NCBI RefSeq assembly: GCF_002087075.1
Contig: NZ_MWSM01000007.1
Span: 66,194-130,193 of the forward strand
Length of the DNA stretch: 64,000 bases
Origin: Streptococcus pseudopneumoniae ATCC BAA-960 = CCUG 49455
GTDB taxonomy: Bacteria > Bacillota > Bacilli > Lactobacillales > Streptococcaceae
Direction: 5' to 3'
Shown: positions 20,717-29,394 of the stretch, piece after piece
How the letters are laid out: each line of letters starts with the position of its first letter
Position numbering within the stretch: position 1 is the stretch's first letter
The notes under the pieces: generated by a model
Seen by the model: only the letters and a program-made list of their open reading frames with translations
Database searches by the model: none
What the model was told of the DNA's origin: nothing
Made by a program: the position numbers and the translations under genes

Positions 20717-21215
20717 TCGCTACCTCTATCCAATAACGCTCGACTCCATTGTGAGCATCCTCAAATATTCCACCATTTGCTAGAATGACTGCTCTGCTAG
20801 CAGGATTATTCACGCTACAGGTCACCAGAGCTTTCTTGATGTTCTTTTCCTTAGCAACTTGCAAGCCCTGACGGAGAGTCTCTTTTGCATAACCCTTGCC
20901 TCTTTCAGATGGACGAATGGAGTAGCCAATGTGGCCACCTTCTTCTAGTAGAAAGTTACTGAGGCGCAACCGGAGATTAAGAAATCCAACTGCTTGACCT
21001 TTCTCAGAAAAAGCCACTAACTGAATTGCAGGAACCCATCCTTCAGGCAGATTAATCCCCATTTCCTGTTCCTGATTGCTTTCTAACCAGTCTTCATACA
21101 CAAAGTTCTCTGTATCCCAGAAACCGCCGTCGTGAGGCGACTGAAATTTTTCAAACTCTGTCATCATATCTAAAACAGCTTTCTTATCCGCTAATCTTGG
21201 TCTGCGTAATTCCAT
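20709..21215 (-). CDS. GNAT family N-acetyltransferase
   Basis: A 168-residue acetyltransferase of the GNAT superfamily. The acetyl-CoA-binding motif A appears as IRPSERGKGYAKETLRQGL (about 117-135), and the C-terminal part is typical (VNNPASRAVILANGG). The acceptor substrate cannot be told. It overlaps nrdG by eight bases and keeps its place in the nrdD-nrdG cluster. Confidence 0.9.
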   Translation of the reverse strand: MELRRPRLADKKAVLDMMTEFEKFQSPHDGGFWDTENFVYEDWLESNQEQEMGINLPEGWVPAIQLVAFSEKGQAVGFLNLRLRLSNFLLEEGGHIGYSIRPSERGKGYAKETLRQGLQVAKEKNIKKALVTCSVNNPASRAVILANGGIFEDAHNGVERYWIEVANE

Positions 21216-21234
21216 CCTTACCTCCCACTATGAG

Positions 21235-21260
21235 AAAAGCGAGAGCTGGCTCTCACTTTT
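21235..21260 (-). terminator. Hairpin downstream of the 46-residue gene
   Basis: Twelve-base arms AAAAGTGAGAGC and GCTCTCGCTTTT (one mismatch) with a 2-base loop overlap the stop codon of the small gene and lead into CTCATAG. The U-tract is short, so it may attenuate rather than stop transcription into the acetyltransferase gene. Confidence 0.5.
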
Positions 21261-21399
21261 ATTTTTTCTTGTTCTTGTTTAAAAATTGTTCTCTGAAGCT
21301 AAGCAAGCGTTCTTTCTTACCAGCTCCACCTTTAGAGTGTTTCTCGTGATAACGGGTCACTTGTGCGCGCCCCTTATCGTCTAGTTGATATTTTCCCAT
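21259..21399 (-). CDS. Small basic protein, 46 aa
   Basis: The frame reads MGKYQLDDKGRAQVTRYHEK and ends FLNKNKKK. It starts 11 bases downstream of the nrdD stop behind AGAAAGAAATG. It is lysine/arginine rich and without a membrane segment. Small proteins of this type are conserved between nrdD and the acetyltransferase gene in streptococci, as I recall; the function is unknown. Confidence 0.8.
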   Translation of the reverse strand: MGKYQLDDKGRAQVTRYHEKHSKGGAGKKERLLSFREQFLNKNKKK

Positions 21400-21410
21400 T
21401 TCATTTCTTT

Positions 21411-23618
21411 CTAATTTGTTACTTGATGCCCAGCTATTTTAATCGTTGAACCATTCATATGTTTGACACGCGCAGCGATTTCCTTGTGACGCCCGTTGAC
21501 CATCGGTCTTGCTTGAGGATTACCTAGGTAGCCACAAGTTCGCTTCACCACATCTACTGTTTTAGGATCGCTATTCCCACAGTTTGGACAAGCAAAGCCC
21601 CTCTCAGTTGGTTCAAAATCCCCTTCAAAGTCACACTTGTAGCAACGGTCAATCGGAGTATTGGTGCCTAGATAGCCTACACGGTCATAAGCATAATCCC
21701 AGACAGCTTCCAAGGCCTTTGGATTTTGCTGAAGGACTGGATACTCACAATAATGGATGAAACCACCTGACGCACCTGCTTCTGGATAGACTTTCTCAAA
21801 GTCCAATTTTTCAAACGGTGTTGGATTTTTACGAACATCGTAGTGGAAAGAGTTGGTGTAGTATTCCTTGTCTGTGATATCAGGAATAGAGCCAAACTTG
21901 TCTATATCTAGTCGGCAGAAACGGTCTGTCAGACTTTCGGATGGTGTTGAGTAGATAGAGAAATGGTAGCCATATTGGTCTGACCACTCTTCTACACGGC
22001 GTTTCATATCGTGAATGATGTCTAGCGTGAATTCCTTAGCATCTGGATTACTTTCCCAGCTGTTACCAAAGAAAACTGTCGCTACTTCATACAAGCCGAT
22101 ATAGCCCAGCGAAACGGTCGCACGACGATTCTTAAAGAGCTGGTCAACACTTTCTTCTTTACCTAGACGATGGCCAAAAGCACCGTACTGATAAAGGATA
22201 GGAGCATTCGCTGGTGTCGCCTCTTTAGTGCGTTCGACACGGTAAACAAGAGCATCTTCTGCGATATTCATTCGCTCGTTGAAGATTTCCCAGAACTTAT
22301 TCATGTCGCCCTCAGACTCAAGAGCAATACGAGGTAGGTTAACTGTCACAACACCAAGGTTCATGCGACCTGAATTGACTTCTACACCATTTTCATCCTT
22401 CCATCCTTGAAGGAAGGAGCGGCAACCCATAGGAACCTTGAAAGAACCTGTCAACTCGATAATCTTATCGTAAGACAAGACATCTGGGTACATCCGCTTG
22501 GTTGCACACTCAAGAGCCAACTGCTTAATGTCGTAGTTGGGAGTCCCTTCTTCTAAGTTGAGTCCTCTTTTAAGCGTGAAGATAAGTTTAGGGAAGATAG
22601 CTGTGCGGTGTTCTGAACCAAGTCCCTTGATTCGGATGTTCAAGATAGCTTTTTGAATTTCCCGCTCAAAACGATTGGTTCCTAGACCAAAACCGAGCGA
22701 AGTAAAAGGTGTTTGTCCATTTGAAGTGAAGAGGGTGTTGATTTCATACTCAAGAGATTGCATGGCATCGTAGATGGCCTTTTGCGTTTTCTTCCAAGCG
22801 TAATCTTCCCGTTTTTCAGGCAAGACCCACTCTTCTGCATCTTTGAGATGTTTTTGATAGTTCTTCTCTGCATAAGGCGCCAGGATTTCATCGATACGGT
22901 CAGCTGAACAGCCACCGTACTGGCTAGAAGCAACGTTGGCGATGATTTGAGAAATCTGTGCTGTCGCAGTCTGGATAGACTTGGGACTTTCTACCTCTGC
23001 ATTTCCAATCTTAAAACCATTTTCCAACATCCCCTTGAAATCAATCAAACAGCAGTTGGTCATAGGGGTATAGGGACTGTAGTCCAAATCGTGATAGTGA
23101 ATATCCCCCTTTTGGTGGGCATTGCCTACGTGCTTGGGAAGCATTTGCAGTCCGATTGATTTCCCAACAATGCCTGCTGTCAAATCACGCTGGGTATTAA
23201 AGACATCGCTGTCTTTATTGGCATTTTCATTGACAACTGCCTGATCTTTATTAAGAAGCTTATGAATACTAAAGTTGATATCTGTAGCTTTTGATCGCTC
23301 AAAATCCCTCTGCGTCCGATAAGTAATATACTCCTCAGCCAGCGCATATTCTTTGGCTTCAAGGAGTTCATGTTCTACGATATTTTGAATTTCATAAATC
23401 TTCACTCCCTTTGGAAAGCGACTATGAATTTCTGTGACAATTCGCTCGGTCAGAGCATTTAGGCGCTTTTCGACCAAGGGTGTCACATCCATAACCTTGT
23501 CTGCCGCCTTGTGGAGAGCCTTGTCAATCTTGTCCACATCAAATACAACACGTCTCCCATCTCGTTTCTCGACGAAGAGAGTTGGCAAAATTGTAATTTT
23601 TTCTTCTAGTGCAATCAT
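21411..23618 (-). CDS. nrdD: Anaerobic ribonucleoside-triphosphate reductase
   Basis: A 735-residue class III ribonucleotide reductase that makes dNTPs without oxygen. An ATP-cone regulatory domain is at the N-terminus (VEKRDGRRVVFDVDKIDKAL). The zinc site (CYKCDFEG and CPNCGN, about 660-685) and the glycyl-radical region RTCGYLGNPQARP (about 695-707) are near the C-terminus. The start is placed at the second ATG because it has AAAGAG at better spacing. Upstream are a promoter and an NrdR-box-like inverted repeat, so repression by NrdR is likely. The activase gene nrdG is in the same cluster. Confidence 0.98.
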   Translation of the reverse strand: MIALEEKITILPTLFVEKRDGRRVVFDVDKIDKALHKAADKVMDVTPLVEKRLNALTERIVTEIHSRFPKGVKIYEIQNIVEHELLEAKEYALAEEYITYRTQRDFERSKATDINFSIHKLLNKDQAVVNENANKDSDVFNTQRDLTAGIVGKSIGLQMLPKHVGNAHQKGDIHYHDLDYSPYTPMTNCCLIDFKGMLENGFKIGNAEVESPKSIQTATAQISQIIANVASSQYGGCSADRIDEILAPYAEKNYQKHLKDAEEWVLPEKREDYAWKKTQKAIYDAMQSLEYEINTLFTSNGQTPFTSLGFGLGTNRFEREIQKAILNIRIKGLGSEHRTAIFPKLIFTLKRGLNLEEGTPNYDIKQLALECATKRMYPDVLSYDKIIELTGSFKVPMGCRSFLQGWKDENGVEVNSGRMNLGVVTVNLPRIALESEGDMNKFWEIFNERMNIAEDALVYRVERTKEATPANAPILYQYGAFGHRLGKEESVDQLFKNRRATVSLGYIGLYEVATVFFGNSWESNPDAKEFTLDIIHDMKRRVEEWSDQYGYHFSIYSTPSESLTDRFCRLDIDKFGSIPDITDKEYYTNSFHYDVRKNPTPFEKLDFEKVYPEAGASGGFIHYCEYPVLQQNPKALEAVWDYAYDRVGYLGTNTPIDRCYKCDFEGDFEPTERGFACPNCGNSDPKTVDVVKRTCGYLGNPQARPMVNGRHKEIAARVKHMNGSTIKIAGHQVTN

Positions 23619-23655
23619 ATGCATGCTCTTTTCTAAAATGTTCTTTCTAAAAAGT

Positions 23656-23683
23656 ATTATACCACTCTAAAAAGAAAAATCAA
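23656..23683 (-). promoter_or_regulatory. nrdD promoter
   Basis: TTGATT and TATAAT are spaced by 16 bases and read towards nrdD. The -35 box is inside the proximal arm of the inverted repeat described next, so a bound repressor would block it. Confidence 0.65.
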
Positions 23684-23734
23684 TATCTTGTGGTAAAAAT
23701 CCTAAAATTTTTAAAAATACACAAGATATTGATT
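23678..23734. promoter_or_regulatory. Inverted repeat: NrdR-like boxes and/or ccs4 terminator
   Basis: Perfect 15-base arms AATCAATATCTTGTG and CACAAGATATTGATT lie 42 bases centre to centre. Each arm contains CAATATCTTGTG, which fits the NrdR box consensus as I remember it. On the minus strand the same arms would form a stem followed by TTTTTCTTTTT, a good terminator for the upstream ccs4 gene. Both uses could be real. Confidence 0.6.
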
Positions 23735-23737
23735 TAG

Positions 23738-25276
23738 TTATTTAATTTTATAGACTTTAAACTCTGAGTAATCTGTCTTTACTGGTTGGTAATTTTCTTT
23801 CAAAATTGTTTCCACTTCAGACCAGACTGGCACCTTGTCATTTACCACAATCACCTTGGGTTGTTTTTCTTTCAAGTCATTAAGTAACTTATTCCGATTT
23901 CCCTCAGTTGCTGTATAGTGCACGGGAGACAAAATCGCCGATGGCGACAAGCGCTCACTCTTACGATAAAGAGTCGTAGTATCATCCCATGCATAGATAG
24001 CATCTTCCGTATTTGTCTCCTCTTTTACCAAATCAGCAAGACGATTACGTTCTTGATAAGGTACTGGATAAAGGACAAACTTCATCAAAAAGGGAATAGA
24101 CAAAAGATAGACAAGGCCTAAAACTGGCAGATATAGATTTCCTTTGAAGAAACGACTCCATAGACTAACTGGCGTTTCTCTTCGTCTTCTTCTAACACTA
24201 CGCCCCCTCTGTTGACTCTTAATATTGGTTACCAATAAAAGTAGGAAAACAGGGAAGACGACCATCAAATAGGAAGCGTGCAGAGGCTCTTGTGAAAAGA
24301 AAAGCAAAATCAAACCTAAAATTGTCACAAGACTTGCAGGAACTGAAATGACGTATAGTTTAGAGGGTTTGGATTGAAAGAGACCTAAAAAGATACAAAC
24401 CACAAATCCCAAACCAAGGGACAACAAGCCATAAAAAGCCATATTCTCTAAAATTTTAGAAGTGAAATCAAAGCGAATACTGTCAATAGGATAACGAATA
24501 CCACTAATGGCATCCCCAAAACTTCCTGTTGCAACACTATAGTAGGTAGTGGGATAAAAGACAAGTGAAAAACCTAAAGCCACTGCAAGAAACTGATAAA
24601 ACCCATGCGCAAAGCGTCTATGCCCAAGGTTAAAGACCAACAAGCCTAAACTCACTACAGCAAGAAACAGGAGCGATGACAAGGGAGCAAAGAAAAATCC
24701 GCCTGTCAAAGCCAGCCCAATCCGTACAAAGCCCTTATCATGGCTTGGATTGCTTAGGTAAGCCGCAACTAAACTAAAGGCCGCGAATAAGAAGGGAAGC
24801 GCTAAAAGAGTCGCATATCCTCCACCAAAAGCAAGACCTGTAACTAGCATGTAAAAAATAGTCACCACTTGTCCAGCTTGCTCTCCTTGCTCTGTCAAGG
24901 TGTCCGCTGATCTAAAAAGGAAAAATCCTCCTGCTACCAAGGCTAACCACTCAAAGATGGCAAAGAAAAATCCGCCCTGAGTCACGTAAGTCAGCAAATA
25001 ATAAAGCAAACCTTGACTTCCATAATAGTCGCTGTAAATCTTCCCTGTCTGATGAAGCGCCCAACCTGCATAAAAATCCTGCACTTCCTGTGCACTCATT
25101 AAATCGAGTAATAGCGGTACTCCTAGAGTTATTCCTGTTACAAGCGTACTCCATAGTAAAATTTTCACCAAAGGAAGACGACTTGATTCACGATGATGCA
25201 ATTCTTGTTTGATTTGGTATTCTAGAGGTTCACGATTCTCCTGATGAACTTCTTCTACTCTACCATACACACTCAT
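23738..25276 (-). CDS. ccs4: Competence-induced polytopic membrane protein Ccs4
   Basis: A 512-residue membrane protein with about ten hydrophobic segments after a charged 40-residue N-terminus, and a soluble C-terminal tail (about 435-512). I recognise it as the pneumococcal protein annotated Ccs4, located between cls and nrdD. The overall shape (periplasm-facing loop with YAGWALHQTGKIYSDYYGSQ) resembles GT-C glycosyltransferases or sugar-lipid enzymes, but no catalytic motif proves that. The start is set at ATG behind TAGGAGAAACGAT; a TTG 18 bases earlier overlaps that ribosome site. A ComX box is 200 bases upstream, fitting induction in competence. Confidence 0.8.
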   Translation of the reverse strand: MSVYGRVEEVHQENREPLEYQIKQELHHRESSRLPLVKILLWSTLVTGITLGVPLLLDLMSAQEVQDFYAGWALHQTGKIYSDYYGSQGLLYYLLTYVTQGGFFFAIFEWLALVAGGFFLFRSADTLTEQGEQAGQVVTIFYMLVTGLAFGGGYATLLALPFLFAAFSLVAAYLSNPSHDKGFVRIGLALTGGFFFAPLSSLLFLAVVSLGLLVFNLGHRRFAHGFYQFLAVALGFSLVFYPTTYYSVATGSFGDAISGIRYPIDSIRFDFTSKILENMAFYGLLSLGLGFVVCIFLGLFQSKPSKLYVISVPASLVTILGLILLFFSQEPLHASYLMVVFPVFLLLLVTNIKSQQRGRSVRRRRRETPVSLWSRFFKGNLYLPVLGLVYLLSIPFLMKFVLYPVPYQERNRLADLVKEETNTEDAIYAWDDTTTLYRKSERLSPSAILSPVHYTATEGNRNKLLNDLKEKQPKVIVVNDKVPVWSEVETILKENYQPVKTDYSEFKVYKIK

Positions 25277-25336
25277 ATCGTTTCTCCTATTCAATTTATC
25301 TGTCTTAGTATATCAAAAAGTCCTAGGATTGTCAGC

Positions 25337-25486
25337 TTACGATGGCTGTTTAAGTGATTTTTTACATAGTTTCACAAAGGTTTCAATTTCCCGAAAACGG
25401 TGTAAATGTGTCTGTTTGAATGTCAGGATATAATCCAATTCTTTCTGAGTCAGCATCGTCCCTCCCTATATCTTTCTATTCGTAAA
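25337..25486 (-). promoter_or_regulatory. ComX (cin) box followed by a broken small ORF
   Basis: TACGAATA at 25486-25479, the combox recognised by the competence sigma factor, is followed by AGGGAGGG and ATG at 25458. That frame stops after 11 codons (MLTQKENWIIS). A second frame starting within the A-run continues LDYILTFKQTHLHRF to KSLKQPS and stops at 25337. Removing two bases from the A-run would join them into one protein of about 39 residues. Downstream lies ccs4. Confidence 0.6.
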
Positions 25487-25531
25487 AAGCAAGAAAAAGA
25501 GGACTCGGTCATTTCCTAAGTCCTAGATTTC

Positions 25532-27064
25532 TTATAAGATTGGGGCGAATAACTGGGCGATTTCTTTTACAAGTTTTTGATACCAGCTCGTTTTGATAGA
25601 ATGGGGATAAACTTCCTGAGAATCTGCAAATATATTTTGAAAATCTCGGGCTATTTCCATTATAGAAGGAGTTTTATAGAGTAAGACTGCATTTTCATAA
25701 TGGTGTACCAAGCTCCGGTAGTCGAGATTGATTGTCCCCACCACCGCAAAATCTTCGTCTACCAACATCTGCTTACTATGAATAAAACCTGGACTATACT
25801 CATAAATTCGAACACCAGCAGAAAGAAGGTCTGGATAAGCGCCTCTTGTGACTAACTGAATGAACTTCTTATCTGGTATGTAAGGGGTGACAATCCGAAC
25901 ATCGACCCCTCTCATAGCAGCATTTTTGATTGTCTCCGTTAAATCATAGTCTATGATCAAATAAGGTGTCGTAATATAGACCGATTCCGTTGCTTGATTG
26001 ATCAAACTCTGATAAACCTTTTTCCCTACCTGCGTTCGAAAAATTGGCTTGGGTCCACTTCCGTATGGAATGGTTAAACCGTCACTTGGGATAGAATGAT
26101 TTTCTAAATGATATTGATCAAAATCACTAATCTCTCCTCGATTGATGTACCAAGTGGTTAAAAACAAGCGTGTTAGGGCTTTTACTGCTAGTCCGTCTAA
26201 GCGAATTCCACTATCCTTCCAATAACCAAATCTCTCGACATGGTTAATGTACTCATCGGCTAAGTTAATGCCTCCTGTATAAGCTATCTGACCATCAATA
26301 ATCAATATTTTTCTATGATCTCTGTTATTATAGGCCACTGTCAAACGAGGAATAACTTTATTGAATTTATGGGCCTCGATGCCCAGCTGACGAAGTCGAT
26401 GTGCATAATCTCCTGTTAAAGTAGCCATACAGCCAATATCGTCATAGAGCAGTTTAACTTCAATGCCTTGAGCAACTTTTTGCTCCAAGATTTCTAAAAT
26501 ACGATTCCACATCAAACCTTCTTCTATAATGTAATATTCCAAGAAGATAAATTTCTCAGCCTTTTTGAGATCTTCTACCATCTTTTTCCACATAGCTTCT
26601 CCGTTAGAAAAAAATGTAGAGGCAGTTTGATCATAGACATCAGCATTGGTATCCATACTCAATAAGGACTTGATGACACCATATGCCGCCTTGTCACTTT
26701 CTTTTAATTCCTCTTTTAGTAGCTGGCTATTTGCTTCTTGGAAATGCATGGAGCCTAGCTTCTTCAGTTGTTTGATTTCTTTTTTGGACAATCGCCTCTC
26801 ACCAAACATCAGATAGAGCAAGGGGCCAAATACTGGCACAAAGGCTACTAACAACCAGGTTACCTTATTCTCAGGAGTCGTATTACGGTTGACTATCGAA
26901 ATGATTGTGATGATACTCAGTAGAATGAGGACAGTAATCCATAAAATGGGAGCCATGCGTCCTAAATAAAGAAAGATACCAAAAACAAGACAAAGTTCAA
27001 GTAGCATAATCGAAAGACTAAAGCCATACTTGGACATCAATAATTGAAATTTTCTATATTTCAT
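25532..27064 (-). CDS. cls: Cardiolipin synthase
   Basis: A 510-residue membrane enzyme that condenses two phosphatidylglycerols into cardiolipin. Two N-terminal membrane segments (about 12-60) precede two phospholipase D motifs: HRKILIIDGQIAYTGG (about 248-263) and HSKQMLVDEDFAVVGT (about 427-442). Both HKD sets are intact. Its upstream side borders the IS630 remnant and the inserted peptide cluster. Confidence 0.97.
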   Translation of the reverse strand: MKYRKFQLLMSKYGFSLSIMLLELCLVFGIFLYLGRMAPILWITVLILLSIITIISIVNRNTTPENKVTWLLVAFVPVFGPLLYLMFGERRLSKKEIKQLKKLGSMHFQEANSQLLKEELKESDKAAYGVIKSLLSMDTNADVYDQTASTFFSNGEAMWKKMVEDLKKAEKFIFLEYYIIEEGLMWNRILEILEQKVAQGIEVKLLYDDIGCMATLTGDYAHRLRQLGIEAHKFNKVIPRLTVAYNNRDHRKILIIDGQIAYTGGINLADEYINHVERFGYWKDSGIRLDGLAVKALTRLFLTTWYINRGEISDFDQYHLENHSIPSDGLTIPYGSGPKPIFRTQVGKKVYQSLINQATESVYITTPYLIIDYDLTETIKNAAMRGVDVRIVTPYIPDKKFIQLVTRGAYPDLLSAGVRIYEYSPGFIHSKQMLVDEDFAVVGTINLDYRSLVHHYENAVLLYKTPSIMEIARDFQNIFADSQEVYPHSIKTSWYQKLVKEIAQLFAPIL

Positions 27065-27133
27065 ATCCCCTCCTTGATATTTTGAATGCTAAAAACAAGT
27101 AATTGATACTAGTATAACCCAGGTATTCGATAG

Positions 27134-27499
27134 AAGGCAAGTATTTATGATTATTTTTTAAGCGTTGCAGGACAAGTAGACGGAGAGTTTATAGCTCCCA
27201 TGATTTACAAGAAAAGTATGACGAGCGACTTCTTTGTGGAGTGGTTCAAAACGCAACTCTTGCCTGCTTTGAAGACACCTCATGTCATCGTCATGGACAA
27301 TGCTAGTTTTCATCCCAAGAACATCTTGGATAAACTTTGCATTCAAGATAAACACTTTTTCTTACCTCTACCGCCTTATTCACCAGATTTGAATCCTATT
27401 GAGCAAGATTGGGCTATCTTGAAGAAGAAAGCGACGGATTTATTAAGGAAAGTCCCAAATATTTTTGAAGGTTTAGAGCGCTCTTTTAAAACTAAATGA
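27134..27499 (+). mobile_element. IS630-family transposase remnant (IS630-Spn1-like)
   Basis: An open frame without a start encodes the C-terminal part of an IS630-type transposase: the second catalytic Asp in HVIVMDNASFHP and the catalytic Glu in LPPYSPDLNPIEQDW are present, but the first Asp domain is missing. It is therefore inactive. It is followed by another decayed frame (HIYHILKTHNLDVSSSTVII, about 27500-27625) that looks like a second transposase scrap. The block marks the left edge of the inserted peptide cluster. Confidence 0.85.
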
Positions 27500-27575
27500 C
27501 TATAAAAAGGGACAACACATCTATCATATTCTGAAAACTCACAATCTTGATGTCAGCTCCTCAACAGTCATTATT

Positions 27576-27618
27576 AAAACCAGTGGAACTTACCCTGACA
27601 CGGAATTCCACTGGTTTT
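27576..27618. terminator. Terminator-like hairpin at the end of the TOMM operon
   Basis: Perfect 13-base arms AAAACCAGTGGAA and TTCCACTGGTTTT enclose a 17-base loop. On the minus strand the tail is TTTTAATAAT, about 80 bases after the permease stop; on the plus strand it is TTTTTA. It may work both ways. The sequence may be part of an IS scrap. Confidence 0.6.
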
Positions 27619-27699
27619 TACGATTTTTACCAGATTAACCTCCACTTGCACTAACGGTGGAATTTAGTTCGGGAATTTAGCTTTTTCGCTATGAAAATC

Positions 27700-28452
27700 T
27701 TACACTTCATAAGTAAAATATCTAAAGGAAATAACAAAGCATACTACAATCATAAGCACTAGATAAAACGTATAATCCCAAATATCAGATAACACAAAAT
27801 CACTATAAATTAAACTACTTCTTAACATCGCAATCATGTGTGTTAGAGGATTAACTTTAACTAATGGCTGTAAAAATGTTGGCCAGACATCCGTCGGAAA
27901 AAACGCTCCTCCTAAAAATGTTGAAAGTAAATTACCTAAATTTCCAAAAACCGAAGTGTTTTTTACATTCTTAGAAAGAATACTTATAATCAAACCTATC
28001 GATGCTAAAGAAATTGAACTAAGTAAAAGAATCATAAAAAGCCATATTATATTAGGAAAACTATATTTTAAGCCTAATTTTAAAATATAATTACAAAAGA
28101 ATAATACCAATAATGTTTGAAAAAACATCAAAATTATTTGAGTTATTATTAAAGAGAAAACTATCTTTGAAATTTTGACGGGAGTTACTTTTATAAATTT
28201 CAAAAATCCGTTTTCTCTATAACTTGATAACATAATAGGAAATGCTATCAAACCTGTCGAGGCATACGACATACCTAAAATACCAGGAAGGATATACGTC
28301 ATATAGGACATTCCTTCCCTACTCTCAGAAGAGCCTGCCGTTCCCATCAAAATAAGCATTAATATCGGCAAAAAAGTTCCTGTAATCACTGCTTGTTTAT
28401 TTCGTATTTCCATTAAAAAAAATGATTTAATAAACTTCATGATACTATCCAT
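27700..28452 (-). CDS. ABC-2 type permease of the TOMM exporter
   Basis: A 250-residue membrane protein with about six transmembrane segments and an ABC-2 fold (YILPGILGMSYASTGLIAFP; GNLLSTFLGGAFFPTDVWPT). It would form the channel for the modified peptide with the ATPase encoded just upstream, with which it overlaps by eight bases. Only one permease gene is present, whereas the streptolysin S locus has two, so it probably works as a homodimer. It is the last gene of the cluster. Confidence 0.88.
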   Translation of the reverse strand: MDSIMKFIKSFFLMEIRNKQAVITGTFLPILMLILMGTAGSSESREGMSYMTYILPGILGMSYASTGLIAFPIMLSSYRENGFLKFIKVTPVKISKIVFSLIITQIILMFFQTLLVLFFCNYILKLGLKYSFPNIIWLFMILLLSSISLASIGLIISILSKNVKNTSVFGNLGNLLSTFLGGAFFPTDVWPTFLQPLVKVNPLTHMIAMLRSSLIYSDFVLSDIWDYTFYLVLMIVVCFVISFRYFTYEV

Positions 28453-29380
28453 GTATATTTCCTCCGGTCATAATCAAAAACATATCCTCTAAATCCATTT
28501 CCGAAATAGAAATACCTCTCAACTCTTTTTTTTCTTTATTACATACCTGAGATAATATCGTAAGAGCCTTTTCATAATCATAAAAAAAAATAATCAACTC
28601 TTCATCCATAAAACGAAATTCGTTTTCACTAAAATATTTAGATATATTAGACTGAAGAAAATCTATATCTACATCAGTCAAACTGTAATCAAATATTATC
28701 TTATGAGAATACGGCAAGCCTTTGATTGCGTTCCTAACTGTATCGTCATAAACAATTTTCCCTTGATTAATTATTATTATTCTATCACACACATCAATAA
28801 TTTCATTTATATAATGTGTCGTTAATAAAATTGTTTTCCCATTCTTTTTATACCCCTTTATAATATTCCAAAGTTCCTTTCTGGTTTGAATATCTAATCC
28901 TAAGGTAGGTTCATCCAAAAAGATAATTTCAGGGTTATTTATCATACTTAACGCTAAAGCGATCCTCTGTTGTTGCCCTCCTGATAAGCCAGAAATGTAA
29001 CTGTTATAAGCATCCTTCAAACTTACTTTGTCTAAAAGCTCACAAATCTCTTTTTTTGATAACGAAACATTATATAAAGCACCTATAAATTCAAACAGCT
29101 CACAAATTTTTATTTTGTTAAAAAATTTGTTTGTTTGAAATTGAACTCCTATTTTCATCAATAAATCTGATGTTCTATCTTTAGAATTACTATTGAGAAC
29201 AATACTTTCTCCACTATAATCTGTGTATATTCCTTGCAAGCAATTAAAAAGTGTAGTTTTCCCAGAACCATTTTTTCCTACAATTGCGACAACTTCTCCT
29301 CTATTAACACCAAATGTTATATCGGATAAGATACTTTTACTATCATAAGAATAACCTAATTTATTAACATTAATAATCAT
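28445..29380 (-). CDS. ABC transporter ATPase of the TOMM exporter
   Basis: A 311-residue ATPase with Walker A GKNGSGKTTL (about 36-45), signature LSGGQQQR (about 136-143), Walker B IIFLDEPTLGLD (about 157-168) and H-loop TTHY. The C-terminal extension (about 215-311) resembles drug and bacteriocin exporter ATPases. It powers export of the cluster product and may add self-protection; no separate immunity gene is visible in the cluster. It is 14 bases downstream of the protease gene. Confidence 0.93.
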   Translation of the reverse strand: MIINVNKLGYSYDSKSILSDITFGVNRGEVVAIVGKNGSGKTTLFNCLQGIYTDYSGESIVLNSNSKDRTSDLLMKIGVQFQTNKFFNKIKICELFEFIGALYNVSLSKKEICELLDKVSLKDAYNSYISGLSGGQQQRIALALSMINNPEIIFLDEPTLGLDIQTRKELWNIIKGYKKNGKTILLTTHYINEIIDVCDRIIIINQGKIVYDDTVRNAIKGLPYSHKIIFDYSLTDVDIDFLQSNISKYFSENEFRFMDEELIIFFYDYEKALTILSQVCNKEKKELRGISISEMDLEDMFLIMTGGNIHG

Positions 29381-29394
29381 AAAACCTCCCTATT

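Noticed and set aside
27158..27355. 65-codon minus-strand frame under the IS630 remnant
   Set aside because: It is the reverse shadow of a transposase frame with recognisable catalytic motifs.
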